A program made the translations under genes and the position numbers. A stretch of 8,409 nucleotides of DNA from a bacterium HR23 (GTDB taxonomy: Bacteria > Chloroflexota > Dehalococcoidia > Lucifugimonadales > HRBIN23): contig BEHZ01000080.1 of the NCBI GenBank assembly GCA_002923335.1, positions 1-8,409 on the forward strand, given 5' to 3'. Below, in pieces: positions 1 to 6,607 of the stretch (positions within the stretch are counted from its first letter, which is position 1; each line of letters starts with the position of its first letter). The notes beneath the pieces are model-generated. The model saw only the letters and a list, made by a program, of their open reading frames with translations, ran no database searches and was not told where the DNA came from.

Positions 1-292
1 GGATCACCCACTGGGCGGCCTGGTGGGGGCTGAAGCGCTCCCCACAAGTGAAAATGTCCACCGCCGCATAGCCATACTCCGGCCAGGTGTGGATGCAGAG
101 ATGGCTCTCGGCGATGGCCACCACCCCCGTGACGCCCACGGGATGAAACTTGTGGAAGGTCTCCCCAATGACCGTTGCCCCGGCCAGGCGTGCCGCCTCC
201 AGAAGGGTCTGCCGTATATGGGACAGGTCATCCAGCAGGTGGGGGTTGCATCCCCTCAGTTCCAGGATGAGATGCCGACCGAGCGCCTGCAA
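1..292 (-). CDS. speD: S-adenosylmethionine decarboxylase proenzyme, C-terminus cut by window edge
   Basis: Decarboxylates S-adenosylmethionine to supply the aminopropyl donor for spermidine synthesis in the cytoplasm; the family makes its own pyruvoyl cofactor by self-cleavage. Ninety-seven residues are visible of a usual length of about 120-135. The N-terminus reads GRHLILEL, then GATVIGETFHKF, the processing site AESHLCIHTWPE (cleavage between Glu62 and Ser63, with Ser63 becoming the pyruvoyl group), and YGYAAVDIFTCG containing the conserved Cys83. I chose a TTG start at 292-290: an in-frame TGA lies immediately upstream (295-293), so nothing longer is possible, and AAGGAGGG at 307-300 sits 7 nt before it. 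It is transcribed leftward, divergently from the redox operon. The processing and catalytic residues present suggest an active enzyme. The identification is from motif recognition and is strong. Confidence 0.95.
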   Translation of the reverse strand, partial: MQALGRHLILELRGCNPHLLDDLSHIRQTLLEAARLAGATVIGETFHKFHPVGVTGVVAIAESHLCIHTWPEYGYAAVDIFTCGERFSPHQAAQWVI

Positions 293-327
293 TCACCTTC
301 CCTCCTTGTAATGGTCAGCAATATTTC

Positions 328-356
328 ATTATACCCCCCCGTCCCCGGCGTGGCTA
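328..356 (-). promoter_or_regulatory. Predicted sigma-70-type promoter of speD
   Basis: On the minus strand a perfect TATAAT (333-328) lies 17 bp from TAGCCA (356-351), which matches 4 of 6 positions of TTGACA. Transcription would begin near 321, giving a leader of about 29 nt that contains the AAGGAGGG ribosome binding site of speD. The spacer includes a run of seven G. Spacing and position are ideal, but no experiment supports it. Confidence 0.6.
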
Positions 357-408
357 CGGGCTGTGGGGCGTTGCGCAAAGCCCGCGCGCCTGCCCAGGGA
401 AGGGGAAA

Positions 409-468
409 AACGGGGTTATGTTCCCAGGCCCCCGCCTGGGGCACAGTCCCCAGAACCCCCGTTGGGGA
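409..468. repeat. Cluster of nested and competing G/C-rich inverted repeats
   Basis: Within the divergent speD-nuoE spacer, CCCAGGC (423-429) and GCCTGGG (434-440) form a perfect 7-bp stem with a 4-nt loop. It is enclosed by AACGGGG (409-415) pairing with CCCCGTT (457-463). A third pair, TCCCCA (447-452) with TGGGGA (463-468), shares base 463 with the outer stem, and its 3' arm directly abuts it, so the two compete. It lies between the two predicted promoters and outside both primary transcripts, so it is not a terminator of either flanking gene. It may be a dispersed palindromic repeat, a protein-binding region or a small-RNA remnant. I do not recognise a named family. Confidence 0.45.
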
Positions 469-498
469 GAGGCCAGGTGTGTGTAAGCGTCGTGGCGC

Positions 499-527
499 TT
501 GAAGGATGGGGAGGGGTGTGCTACTAT
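499..527 (+). promoter_or_regulatory. Predicted sigma-70-type promoter of the nuoE-nuoF-fdhA-like operon
   Basis: TTGAAG (499-504) and TACTAT (522-527) are separated by exactly 17 bp; each matches 4 of 6 consensus positions. The start of transcription would fall near 534, about 27 nt before the chosen GTG start of nuoE at 561. This agrees with a short leader and independently argues against translating the long open frame that extends upstream to 363. Confidence 0.5.
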
Positions 528-541
528 TCTGTCATAGTTAG
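521..541. promoter_or_regulatory. Imperfect dyad over the -10 box and start site of the redox operon (operator-like)
   Basis: CTACTAT (521-527) and ATAGTTAG (534-541) are inverted copies apart from one extra base, with a 6-nt centre. The dyad covers the predicted -10 box and the expected transcription start, which is a typical place for a repressor to bind. The regulator is unknown, and A/T-containing dyads of this size also occur by chance in promoters. Confidence 0.3.
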
Positions 542-560
542 CGCCTTCACGAGGTGGGCG

Positions 561-1046
561 GTGTCCTCGCATCAGGAAGACCTGCGCCAGCGCATCCGTC
601 AGGCCATCGCCGGCCAGCCCCAACCCACGGTTACCATCCTTTCCTCCCTGCTGGCGGTGCAGGACGCCTTGGGGTGGCTCCCCGCCGAAGCCATAGAGGA
701 GGTGGCGACCCGCACCGGCGCCACCATCAACGATGTGTGGGCGGTGGCTTCCTTCTACACCAACTTTCGCTTCTCCCCGCCTGGTCCCCACACGGTAGAG
801 GTGTGCTGGGGGCCTACCTGCCACCTCTTGGGTGCCCAGGCCATTCTGCAGGCGGTGCAGGAGGCCGTGGGCCTCCCGGGCGAAGGGGATACCCCCGACG
901 GACGCTACTCCCTGAAACTCAACACCTGCCTGGGGGCGTGCGCCCAGGCTCCCGCCTTGGCCCTGGGCCACCGCATCTACGGGCGCATGACCCCCGAGAC
1001 CGCCCGCCGGCTGGTTGAGGGTGTGAACCAGGGGGAGGCCTCATGA
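561..1046 (+). CDS. nuoE: NADH dehydrogenase NuoE-like subunit (24-kDa family, [2Fe-2S])
   Basis: Small thioredoxin-fold iron-sulfur subunit that partners NuoF in complex I and in NAD-linked formate dehydrogenases and hydrogenases. The 161-residue product has an N-terminal helical part (about 1-70, with LGWLP and SFYTNF motifs typical of the family) and a thioredoxin-like domain. That domain carries all four cluster ligands: C82 and C87 (Cx4C in CWGPTC) and C123 and C127 (Cx3C in CLGAC). Length is normal. The frame is open back to 363, but I chose GTG at 561: it has GAGGTG at 551-556 just upstream, lies about 27 nt after a predicted start site, and gives the usual family N-terminus. The TGA stop overlaps the ATG of nuoF (ATGA at 1043-1046), so the two are translationally coupled. 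The symbol follows the family; membership of a true complex I is not shown. Confidence 0.93.
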   Translation: MSSHQEDLRQRIRQAIAGQPQPTVTILSSLLAVQDALGWLPAEAIEEVATRTGATINDVWAVASFYTNFRFSPPGPHTVEVCWGPTCHLLGAQAILQAVQEAVGLPGEGDTPDGRYSLKLNTCLGACAQAPALALGHRIYGRMTPETARRLVEGVNQGEAS

Positions 1047-2788
1047 GCACCTACGCTACTCTGGAACAGGAGGCCCGCTCCCAGTGGGAGGCCCTGCAGG
1101 GTCGCCCCTGGCTGAGGGTGGGGATGGCCATCTGCGGGAGGTCGGCCGGTGCCCAGGAGGTGCTGGACGCCCTGCGCCGGGCGCTGGAGCGCCACGGCCT
1201 CCCGGCCACGCTGACCCCCGTGGGGTGCCTCGGCCTCTGCTTCGCCGAGCCGTTGGTGGACATCCAGAAGCCGGGCCGACCTCGCATCTTCTACCAGAGG
1301 GTAACACCTCAGAGCGCCGAGGCCCTGGTGGAGGACTACCTGCTGCGGGACAACCCCCGCCCCGACCTGGCCTTGGGCACCCTGGGGGGGCAGGTGGCGG
1401 GAATCCCCCCGCTGGAGGAGCACCCCGCCTGGAAGCCCCAGGTGCGCATCGCCACCCGTAACTGCGGAACGGTGGAGCCGGCCAACCTGTGGCACTACAT
1501 CGCCAACGGGGGCTACCGGGGCCTGGCCAAAGTCCTGGCGGAGATGAAACCTGCCCAGGTGATTGAGGAGGTGAGCAAGTCGGGCCTGCGGGGTCGGGGG
1601 GGCGCCGCCTTCCCCACAGGCACCAAATGGAACTTCCTGGCCCGTGCGCCCGGCCCCACCAAATACATCCTGGTGAACTGCGAAGAGGGCGACCCCGGCG
1701 CCTTCAACGACAAGGGCATCTTGGAGAGCGACCCCTTCACCCTCATTGAGGGGTGTACCATCGCCGGCTACGCCACCGGGGCCAGCAAGGGCTATGTCTT
1801 CATCCGCCACGGCCACGAGGGGCCTATTACCCTTACCCGCAAGGCCATCGCCGAAGCCTATAAGGCCGGCCTGCTGGGCCAGAACATCCTAGGGAGCGGT
1901 TTCTCCTTTGATATGGAGGTGGTCCTCACCGGCGAGTCCTATGTCTCCGGCGAGGAGACGGCGCTGATGGAGGCCATAGAGGGGAAGCGGGCCATGCCCC
2001 GCTCCCGTCCGCCCTTCCCCGCCCAGGTGGGGTTGTGGGGTAAGCCTAGCAATATCAACAATGTCAAGACCCTCTCCTATGTGCCGGAGATCGTGGCCAA
2101 AGGCGGGGCGTGGTTCGCCGGCATCGGCACCGAGCGGAGCAAGGGGACCGCTATCGTATGCCTGTCGGGGCATATTACCCGCCCCGGCTGGTATGAGGTC
2201 CCCTTTGGCCTCACCCTTCGCCAGGTGGTGGAAGGGATCGGTGGGGGCACCAGCACGGGGCGGCCTATCAAACTCCTCCAGACGGGGGGGCCGTTGGGGG
2301 GCGTGCTGGGGGCGGAACGCCTGGATATCGCCCTGGACTTTGACGGGATGGCCCAGGCGGGGGCCATCTTCGGCTCCGGGGGCGTTATCGTTGCCGACGA
2401 CACCACCTGCGCCGTGGACATGGTGCGTAACCTGGTGGCCTTCTGCCAGTTTGAGTCCTGCGGAAAGTGCTTCCCATGTCGTTTGGGGTTCACCCATATG
2501 CTAGAGGTGCTGGAGCGTATCGCCACGGGCCAGGGGCGCCCTGCCGACCTGGAGGCCATGCGCACCATCGGTCAGGCCATGTCCCTGGGCTCCCTGTGTG
2601 GACACGGACAGTTGGGCTTCAACCCCGTCCAGTCAGCCTTGCGCTTCTGCGCGGACGACTTCCGCATCCATATAGAGGAGGGGCGGTGCCCCACCGGGGC
2701 GTGCCGGCCCGTCCTCTCCCTGCCCCGGCGCACCCGTCCACAACCCGTAGGGGGATGGTATGCCCGACACGCTTACGCTCACCATTGA
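1043..2788 (+). CDS. nuoF: NADH dehydrogenase NuoF-like subunit (FMN, NADH and [4Fe-4S] binding) with N-terminal thioredoxin-like domain
   Basis: Flavoprotein that exchanges hydride with NAD(H) through FMN and passes single electrons to iron-sulfur clusters. The 581-residue product begins with a roughly 100-residue thioredoxin-like domain retaining C31, C62 and C66. The 51-kDa core follows: GLRGRGGAAFPTG (181-193), EEGDPGAF (214-221) for FMN/NADH, and SGEETALMEAIEG (302-314). The N3-type cluster ligands are C473, C476 and C479 (CGKCFPC) plus C519 (SLCG). The tail holds C549 and C554, then ends in a basic, His-containing stretch; the 2[4Fe-4S] ferredoxin domain found at this end in HydB/HndC-type homologues is missing. 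GGGGGAGG at 1031-1038 is the ribosome binding site. The start overlaps nuoE by 4 nt and the end overlaps the next gene by 29 nt. At about 580 residues it is longer than minimal NuoF (about 430-450), as in diaphorase subunits of soluble complexes. Confidence 0.95.
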   Translation: MSTYATLEQEARSQWEALQGRPWLRVGMAICGRSAGAQEVLDALRRALERHGLPATLTPVGCLGLCFAEPLVDIQKPGRPRIFYQRVTPQSAEALVEDYLLRDNPRPDLALGTLGGQVAGIPPLEEHPAWKPQVRIATRNCGTVEPANLWHYIANGGYRGLAKVLAEMKPAQVIEEVSKSGLRGRGGAAFPTGTKWNFLARAPGPTKYILVNCEEGDPGAFNDKGILESDPFTLIEGCTIAGYATGASKGYVFIRHGHEGPITLTRKAIAEAYKAGLLGQNILGSGFSFDMEVVLTGESYVSGEETALMEAIEGKRAMPRSRPPFPAQVGLWGKPSNINNVKTLSYVPEIVAKGGAWFAGIGTERSKGTAIVCLSGHITRPGWYEVPFGLTLRQVVEGIGGGTSTGRPIKLLQTGGPLGGVLGAERLDIALDFDGMAQAGAIFGSGGVIVADDTTCAVDMVRNLVAFCQFESCGKCFPCRLGFTHMLEVLERIATGQGRPADLEAMRTIGQAMSLGSLCGHGQLGFNPVQSALRFCADDFRIHIEEGRCPTGACRPVLSLPRRTRPQPVGGWYARHAYAHH

Positions 2789-5414
2789 CGGCAAAGAGGT
2801 AACTGCTCGCCCGGGTCAAACCCTCCTGCAGGCCGCTCTGGACAACGGCATCTACATCCCCTACCTGTGCTATTTCCCGGGGATGAAGCCCTGGGGGGCG
2901 TGCCGGATGTGTGTGGTGGAGATTGAAGGGGCGCGAGGCACCCCCGCCTCCTGCACCACTCCGGTGGCCGATAAAATGGTGGTGAAGACCAACACCCCCC
3001 TGGTCCATTCCCTGCGCCAGGGTATCCTGGAACTCCTTCTCTCCGAGCACCCTCACGGGTGCCTCACCTGCCACCGTATTGAACTGTGCGGGCCCACCGA
3101 CATCTGTCTGCGCCATATCCGGGTTACCGACCGTTGCGTGGTGTGCCCCAAGAACGAGCGGTGTGAGTTGAAGGACACGGTGCGTTTCGTGGGCGTCCCT
3201 CTGGAGACGCCCCTCCCCTACAACTACCGCAACCTGCCCATAGAGGTGCGCGACCCCTTCTACGACCGGGACTACAACCTCTGTATCGTGTGTGCACGGT
3301 GTGTGCGGGCGTGCGACGAACTGCGGGGGGACGACGCCATCTGTATGGTAGAGCGCTCCGGCACTGTGCTGGTGGGCACCTCCCGGGGCACATCTCTGCT
3401 GGAATCGGGGTGCGAGTTCTGCGGGGCGTGCATTGATGTGTGCCCGGTGGGGGCGCTGGTGGAGCGCAAGTGGAAATGGGAGAAGGCCACCACCACGGCT
3501 TTTACCACCTGCCCCAACTGCCCTGTGGGGTGCCAGATGAAGATAGAGGTCGACCGGCGGGGACGCCTCATTCGTGCCATTGGTGATTGGAATGCCCCCA
3601 ACGGGGGGATGCTCTGCTACAAGGGCAAGTTCGGCCTGGAGTTTGTGAATAACCCCTCTTCTCTGCGCCGACCCCTGGTGCGCAAGGATAGCCACCTGCA
3701 GGAGGTCTCCTGGGAGGAGGCACTGGCGTATACCGCCCAGCGCCTGGCCGCCTACAAGGGCTCTTATGCCGTCCTGCTGGGCCTGCGGGCCACCAACGAA
3801 GACGCCTACCTGGCCCAGAAGTTCGCCCGCCTGGCCATGGCCAGCAACGCGGTTGACGCCTCTTACGACACCCGCCCCTACCTGCGTCGCCCCTTGCTGG
3901 AGGCTCTAGGGGCCTTTGCCCCCACCGGGAGTATCTCCGCCCTCGCCGGTGCCCGCTGTTTCCTGGTGGTGAACAGCAACATCACCGAGGAGCACAATGT
4001 GGCGGGGGTGCCCATCAAACGGGCCAGGAAGGCGAACACCGCCCGCCTGGTGGTGCTAGACCCCCGGGAGGTGGAACTGACCCGCTACGCCGACCTGTGG
4101 CTCCGCCCTTACCCTGGCACCGAGCACCTGGTGCTGGGCGCGCTGGTGCGCCTCCTGCTGGAGGAGGGGCTGGAAAGGAAGGAGGCAGTGGGGACAGTGG
4201 AGGGGTTGGATGCCCTGCGTCTGCAGGTCCAGCAGTTTGACCCGGCCCAGGTGTCTGTCCGCTCGGGCGTGCCGGTAGAGGAGATGCGCCGGGCGGTGCG
4301 TCTGCTGGCCGGTGGGCACCCCTGCGCCTTCCTGTATGCCCTAGACAACCTGGCACCCGCCCCGGCCGAATCGGCTTCCCGTGCCATAGTGAACCTGGCC
4401 CTTCTCACGGGCAACGAGGGGTGGCTCTTCCCCTTGCCCCCCGGCACCAACCAGCAGGGCTTCCTGGATATGGGGGCGCTGGCCGGCGCCCTCCCCGGCC
4501 ACATGGCGGTGGACGACGCCTCGGCCCGTCAGGTCCTCGCCCAGGTGTGGGGTGCTCAGGTGCCCGATGCCCCGGCAGTGGACTTCGCCGGTATCCTGGC
4601 GGGGGTGGCCAGCAAGAGGATCCGGGCGGTGCAGGTGGTCGGGGGAAGCCCGGGTCTGGACACAGCGGTTGTCCACACCCTCGCCTCGGCCGAGTTCCTT
4701 GTGGTGCACGAGCATACCCTTTCGCCCCTGGCACGCCTGGCGGATGTGGTCTTCCCCTCGGCCACCTTCGCTCAGCGGGATGGCACCTATACCAGCCTGG
4801 ACCGGCGCGTTCAGCGGGTGCGCCGGGCGGTGCCTCCGCGGGGGGAAGAGCGTCCCGACTGGCAGGTCTTCGCCCTGCTGGGCCAAAGGCTGGGGGTGGG
4901 GGGATTCGCCTTCGCCTCCTGGGAAGAGGTGTGGCGGGAAATAACCCAGGTGGTGCCCCTCTATGCCGGCGTGGGGATGGGAAGCCCCTGGCCCCTTACC
5001 CCCCAGCGGAAGCGCCTCCTGCCCTTGGAGGTGGTGGCGCCCTCCCCCGTGGGCAACCACGACTTCCCTCTGGCCCTGGTGGTAGGGCGGGTGCTCCTGC
5101 AAGAAGGGCGTCCTGTGCAGGTGGTGCGCAGTGGGCGCCTCAACGCCATTGAGCGGGAGGAGGTGGTGGAGGTGCACCCGGAGGACGCCCGGCGATGGGG
5201 CGTCTCCGAGGGGGCGCTGGTGGAGGTGGTAACCCCCCAGGGGCGTCAGCGGGCACGGGTGCGGGTGGCGGGCAAAGTCCCTGGCATGGTAAGCATCACC
5301 CACCTCTTTGGACAACTGGCGGTGCAGTTGGCCTCCTCCGAGGCGGTAGACCCTATGCTGGCGGTGCCGAGGTTGGAGGTGCTCCCCGCCCGCCTGGAGC
5401 CGGTGGGGGCGTAG
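2760..5414 (+). CDS. NuoG / formate dehydrogenase alpha-family iron-sulfur protein lacking the catalytic Cys/Sec
   Basis: An 884-residue multi-cluster electron-transfer subunit. In order: a [2Fe-2S] ferredoxin domain (C37, C48, C51, C65); a His-Cys [4Fe-4S] motif (H97, C101, C104, C110); extra cysteines C116, C126, C129 and C135; and two full [4Fe-4S] motifs (C175/178/181/185 and C218/221/224/228). Next comes a molybdopterin-family domain with its own cluster ligands (C251, C254, C258, C286), then a C-terminal dinucleotide-binding-like domain (about 770-875). Two full ferredoxin motifs, and stretches such as NLALLTGN (545-552) and ADVVFPSATF (661-670), resemble NAD-linked formate dehydrogenase alpha more than classical NuoG. 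Yet the Cys/Sec-His active site is absent: the region about 363-378 reads VDASYDTRPYLRR. No in-frame TGA exists. ATG at 2760 has a run of G (2750-2754) as ribosome binding site. Likely role: accept electrons from NuoEF; activity on formate is improbable. Confidence 0.85.
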   Translation: MPDTLTLTIDGKEVTARPGQTLLQAALDNGIYIPYLCYFPGMKPWGACRMCVVEIEGARGTPASCTTPVADKMVVKTNTPLVHSLRQGILELLLSEHPHGCLTCHRIELCGPTDICLRHIRVTDRCVVCPKNERCELKDTVRFVGVPLETPLPYNYRNLPIEVRDPFYDRDYNLCIVCARCVRACDELRGDDAICMVERSGTVLVGTSRGTSLLESGCEFCGACIDVCPVGALVERKWKWEKATTTAFTTCPNCPVGCQMKIEVDRRGRLIRAIGDWNAPNGGMLCYKGKFGLEFVNNPSSLRRPLVRKDSHLQEVSWEEALAYTAQRLAAYKGSYAVLLGLRATNEDAYLAQKFARLAMASNAVDASYDTRPYLRRPLLEALGAFAPTGSISALAGARCFLVVNSNITEEHNVAGVPIKRARKANTARLVVLDPREVELTRYADLWLRPYPGTEHLVLGALVRLLLEEGLERKEAVGTVEGLDALRLQVQQFDPAQVSVRSGVPVEEMRRAVRLLAGGHPCAFLYALDNLAPAPAESASRAIVNLALLTGNEGWLFPLPPGTNQQGFLDMGALAGALPGHMAVDDASARQVLAQVWGAQVPDAPAVDFAGILAGVASKRIRAVQVVGGSPGLDTAVVHTLASAEFLVVHEHTLSPLARLADVVFPSATFAQRDGTYTSLDRRVQRVRRAVPPRGEERPDWQVFALLGQRLGVGGFAFASWEEVWREITQVVPLYAGVGMGSPWPLTPQRKRLLPLEVVAPSPVGNHDFPLALVVGRVLLQEGRPVQVVRSGRLNAIEREEVVEVHPEDARRWGVSEGALVEVVTPQGRQRARVRVAGKVPGMVSITHLFGQLAVQLASSEAVDPMLAVPRLEVLPARLEPVGA

Positions 5415-5419
5415 CCCCC
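5405..5419. repeat. Palindrome spanning the convergent stop codons
   Basis: GGGGGC (5405-5410), loop GTA, GCCCCC (5414-5419) form a perfect 6-bp hairpin. It runs through the TAG of the FdhA-like gene (5412-5414) into the last base of the tgt stop (5421-5419). Neither strand has a T tract after it, so it is not a standard intrinsic terminator. It may still slow polymerase from both sides at a junction with only 4 bp between genes. Confidence 0.4.
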
Positions 5420-6600
5420 TAGTGCCAGGTCTCCTCTCGTAGGGAACGGCTTTGGAGGCGCTTCTGGTGCTGGGCCAGGCGGGCCTCTTCGTTGGTGGGG
5501 CGGTAGGTGTGCAGGAAAGCCTCCTGCCAAGCGGGGAAACGCCCCTCTAGGATGGCCTGCCGTGCCTGGGCCACCAGGCGCTGGTAGAAGCGCAGGTTGT
5601 GCAGGCTGGCCAGGCGGTAGGCCAGCAGTTCCTGGGCACGGAAGAGGTGGTGCACATACCCCGCCGAGAAGTGGGCGCAGGTGAAGCAGTCGCATCCCTC
5701 CTCCAGGGGGCCTCGCTCCACACGCCATCGGGCCGAGGTGATGTCTACACGCCCCCGGTGGGTGTAGATGCCCCCCGTGCGCCCCGCCCGGGTGGGCAGG
5801 ACGCAATCAAACAGGTCATAGCCCATGCCGATGCATCGCACCAGGTCGTCGGGGGCGCCCACACCCATGAGGTAGCGAGGCTTGTGGGTGGGGAGCAGGA
5901 GGGCAGTGAACTGGGCCAGGGAGAGGAAGAGGTCTTTCGCCTCGCCCACCGAGAGCCCGCCCACCGCATACCCCTCGCAGTTCAGGGCCACCAGCCCCTC
6001 GGCCGAGGCACGGCGAAGGGCGAGGTCGTGCCCCCCTTGAACAATGGCGAAGAGGGCCTGGTCGGCCCGACGGCGGGCGTGAAGACAGCGCTCGGCCCAG
6101 CGCTGGGTGCGCGCCACCGCCTGCTCCAGGGCGTCTCGGGGCGCTCCGTAGGGGAGGCACTCGTCCAGGCAGGTAATAAGGTCGGCTCCGAGACCCTCCT
6201 GGTTGCGGATGGCGGTCTCCGGGGTCAGCCAGTGGGTGGAGCCGTCGAGGTGCGACTGGAAGAGGATGCCCTCCTCCGTTACCTTGCGGAGGTCCCCCAG
6301 GGAGTAGACCTGGAAGCCCCCCGAATCGGTCAGGAGGGGGCCGTCCCAGCCCATAAAGGCGTGGAGGCCCCCAAAGGCCTCCACCACCTCCACCCCGGGG
6401 CGCAGGGCCAGGTGGTAAGCGTTGCACAGGAGGATGTGGCTTCCACAGGCACGGGCCTCAGCGGGCGTGAGGGCTTTGACACTCGCCTGGGTGGCGACGG
6501 GCATGAAGGCCGGGGTGGGGATGGTGCCATGCGGGGTGGTCAGCAGGGCCGCCCGAGCGGTGCCACAGGTGGCCTCCAGACGGAAGGAGAAGGTATCCAC
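5419..6600 (-). CDS. tgt: Queuine/preQ1 tRNA-guanine transglycosylase
   Basis: Exchanges guanine 34 of tRNAs with GUN anticodons for the queuosine precursor preQ1, in the cytoplasm. The 393 residues span the whole family: TPHGTIPTPAFMPVAT near the N-terminus, DSGGFQ with the base-binding Asp92, LDEC around Asp146, VQGG (187-190), GGLSVGE (214-220), LMGVG (244-248), and FDCVLPTR with the expected nucleophile Asp265. The zinc site is complete: C303, C305, C308 and H334 (CxCxxCx25H). It starts with GTG at 6600-6598, 7 nt after the ctaB stop, so it is the second gene of that operon. An in-frame TAG lies 18 nt upstream, leaving no longer option. AAGGAGG ends only 1 nt before the GTG, unusually close; a G run further upstream may serve instead. 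It converges with the FdhA-like gene. The enzyme appears intact. Confidence 0.96.
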   Translation of the reverse strand: MDTFSFRLEATCGTARAALLTTPHGTIPTPAFMPVATQASVKALTPAEARACGSHILLCNAYHLALRPGVEVVEAFGGLHAFMGWDGPLLTDSGGFQVYSLGDLRKVTEEGILFQSHLDGSTHWLTPETAIRNQEGLGADLITCLDECLPYGAPRDALEQAVARTQRWAERCLHARRRADQALFAIVQGGHDLALRRASAEGLVALNCEGYAVGGLSVGEAKDLFLSLAQFTALLLPTHKPRYLMGVGAPDDLVRCIGMGYDLFDCVLPTRAGRTGGIYTHRGRVDITSARWRVERGPLEEGCDCFTCAHFSAGYVHHLFRAQELLAYRLASLHNLRFYQRLVAQARQAILEGRFPAWQEAFLHTYRPTNEEARLAQHQKRLQSRSLREETWH

Positions 6601-6607
6601 GCCTCCT

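Noticed and set aside
409..468. Intrinsic terminator in the speD-nuoE spacer
   Set aside because: Both flanking genes are transcribed away from it and there is no T tract after the stems.
363..560. Upstream extension of nuoE giving 66 extra residues
   Set aside because: The extension is unlike any NuoE N-terminus and runs through the inverted repeats and the predicted promoter; GTG at 561 fits the promoter, ribosome binding site and family length.
354..971. Minus-strand open frame opposite nuoE
   Set aside because: Antisense to nuoE and its leader; no motif, and it would cross both predicted promoters' spacer.
2619..3695. Minus-strand open frame of 358 codons
   Set aside because: Antisense to the end of nuoF and the cluster-rich part of the FdhA-like gene; composition is biased and it has no recognisable domain or ribosome binding site.
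3846..3893. Selenocysteine-containing formate dehydrogenase active site
   Set aside because: No in-frame TGA occurs in the gene, and the region aligned to the active site has neither Cys nor a Cys/Sec-His pair.
4341..5315. Minus-strand open frame of 324 codons
   Set aside because: Mirror of the C-terminal half of the FdhA-like gene, His/Gly/Pro-rich, no motif.
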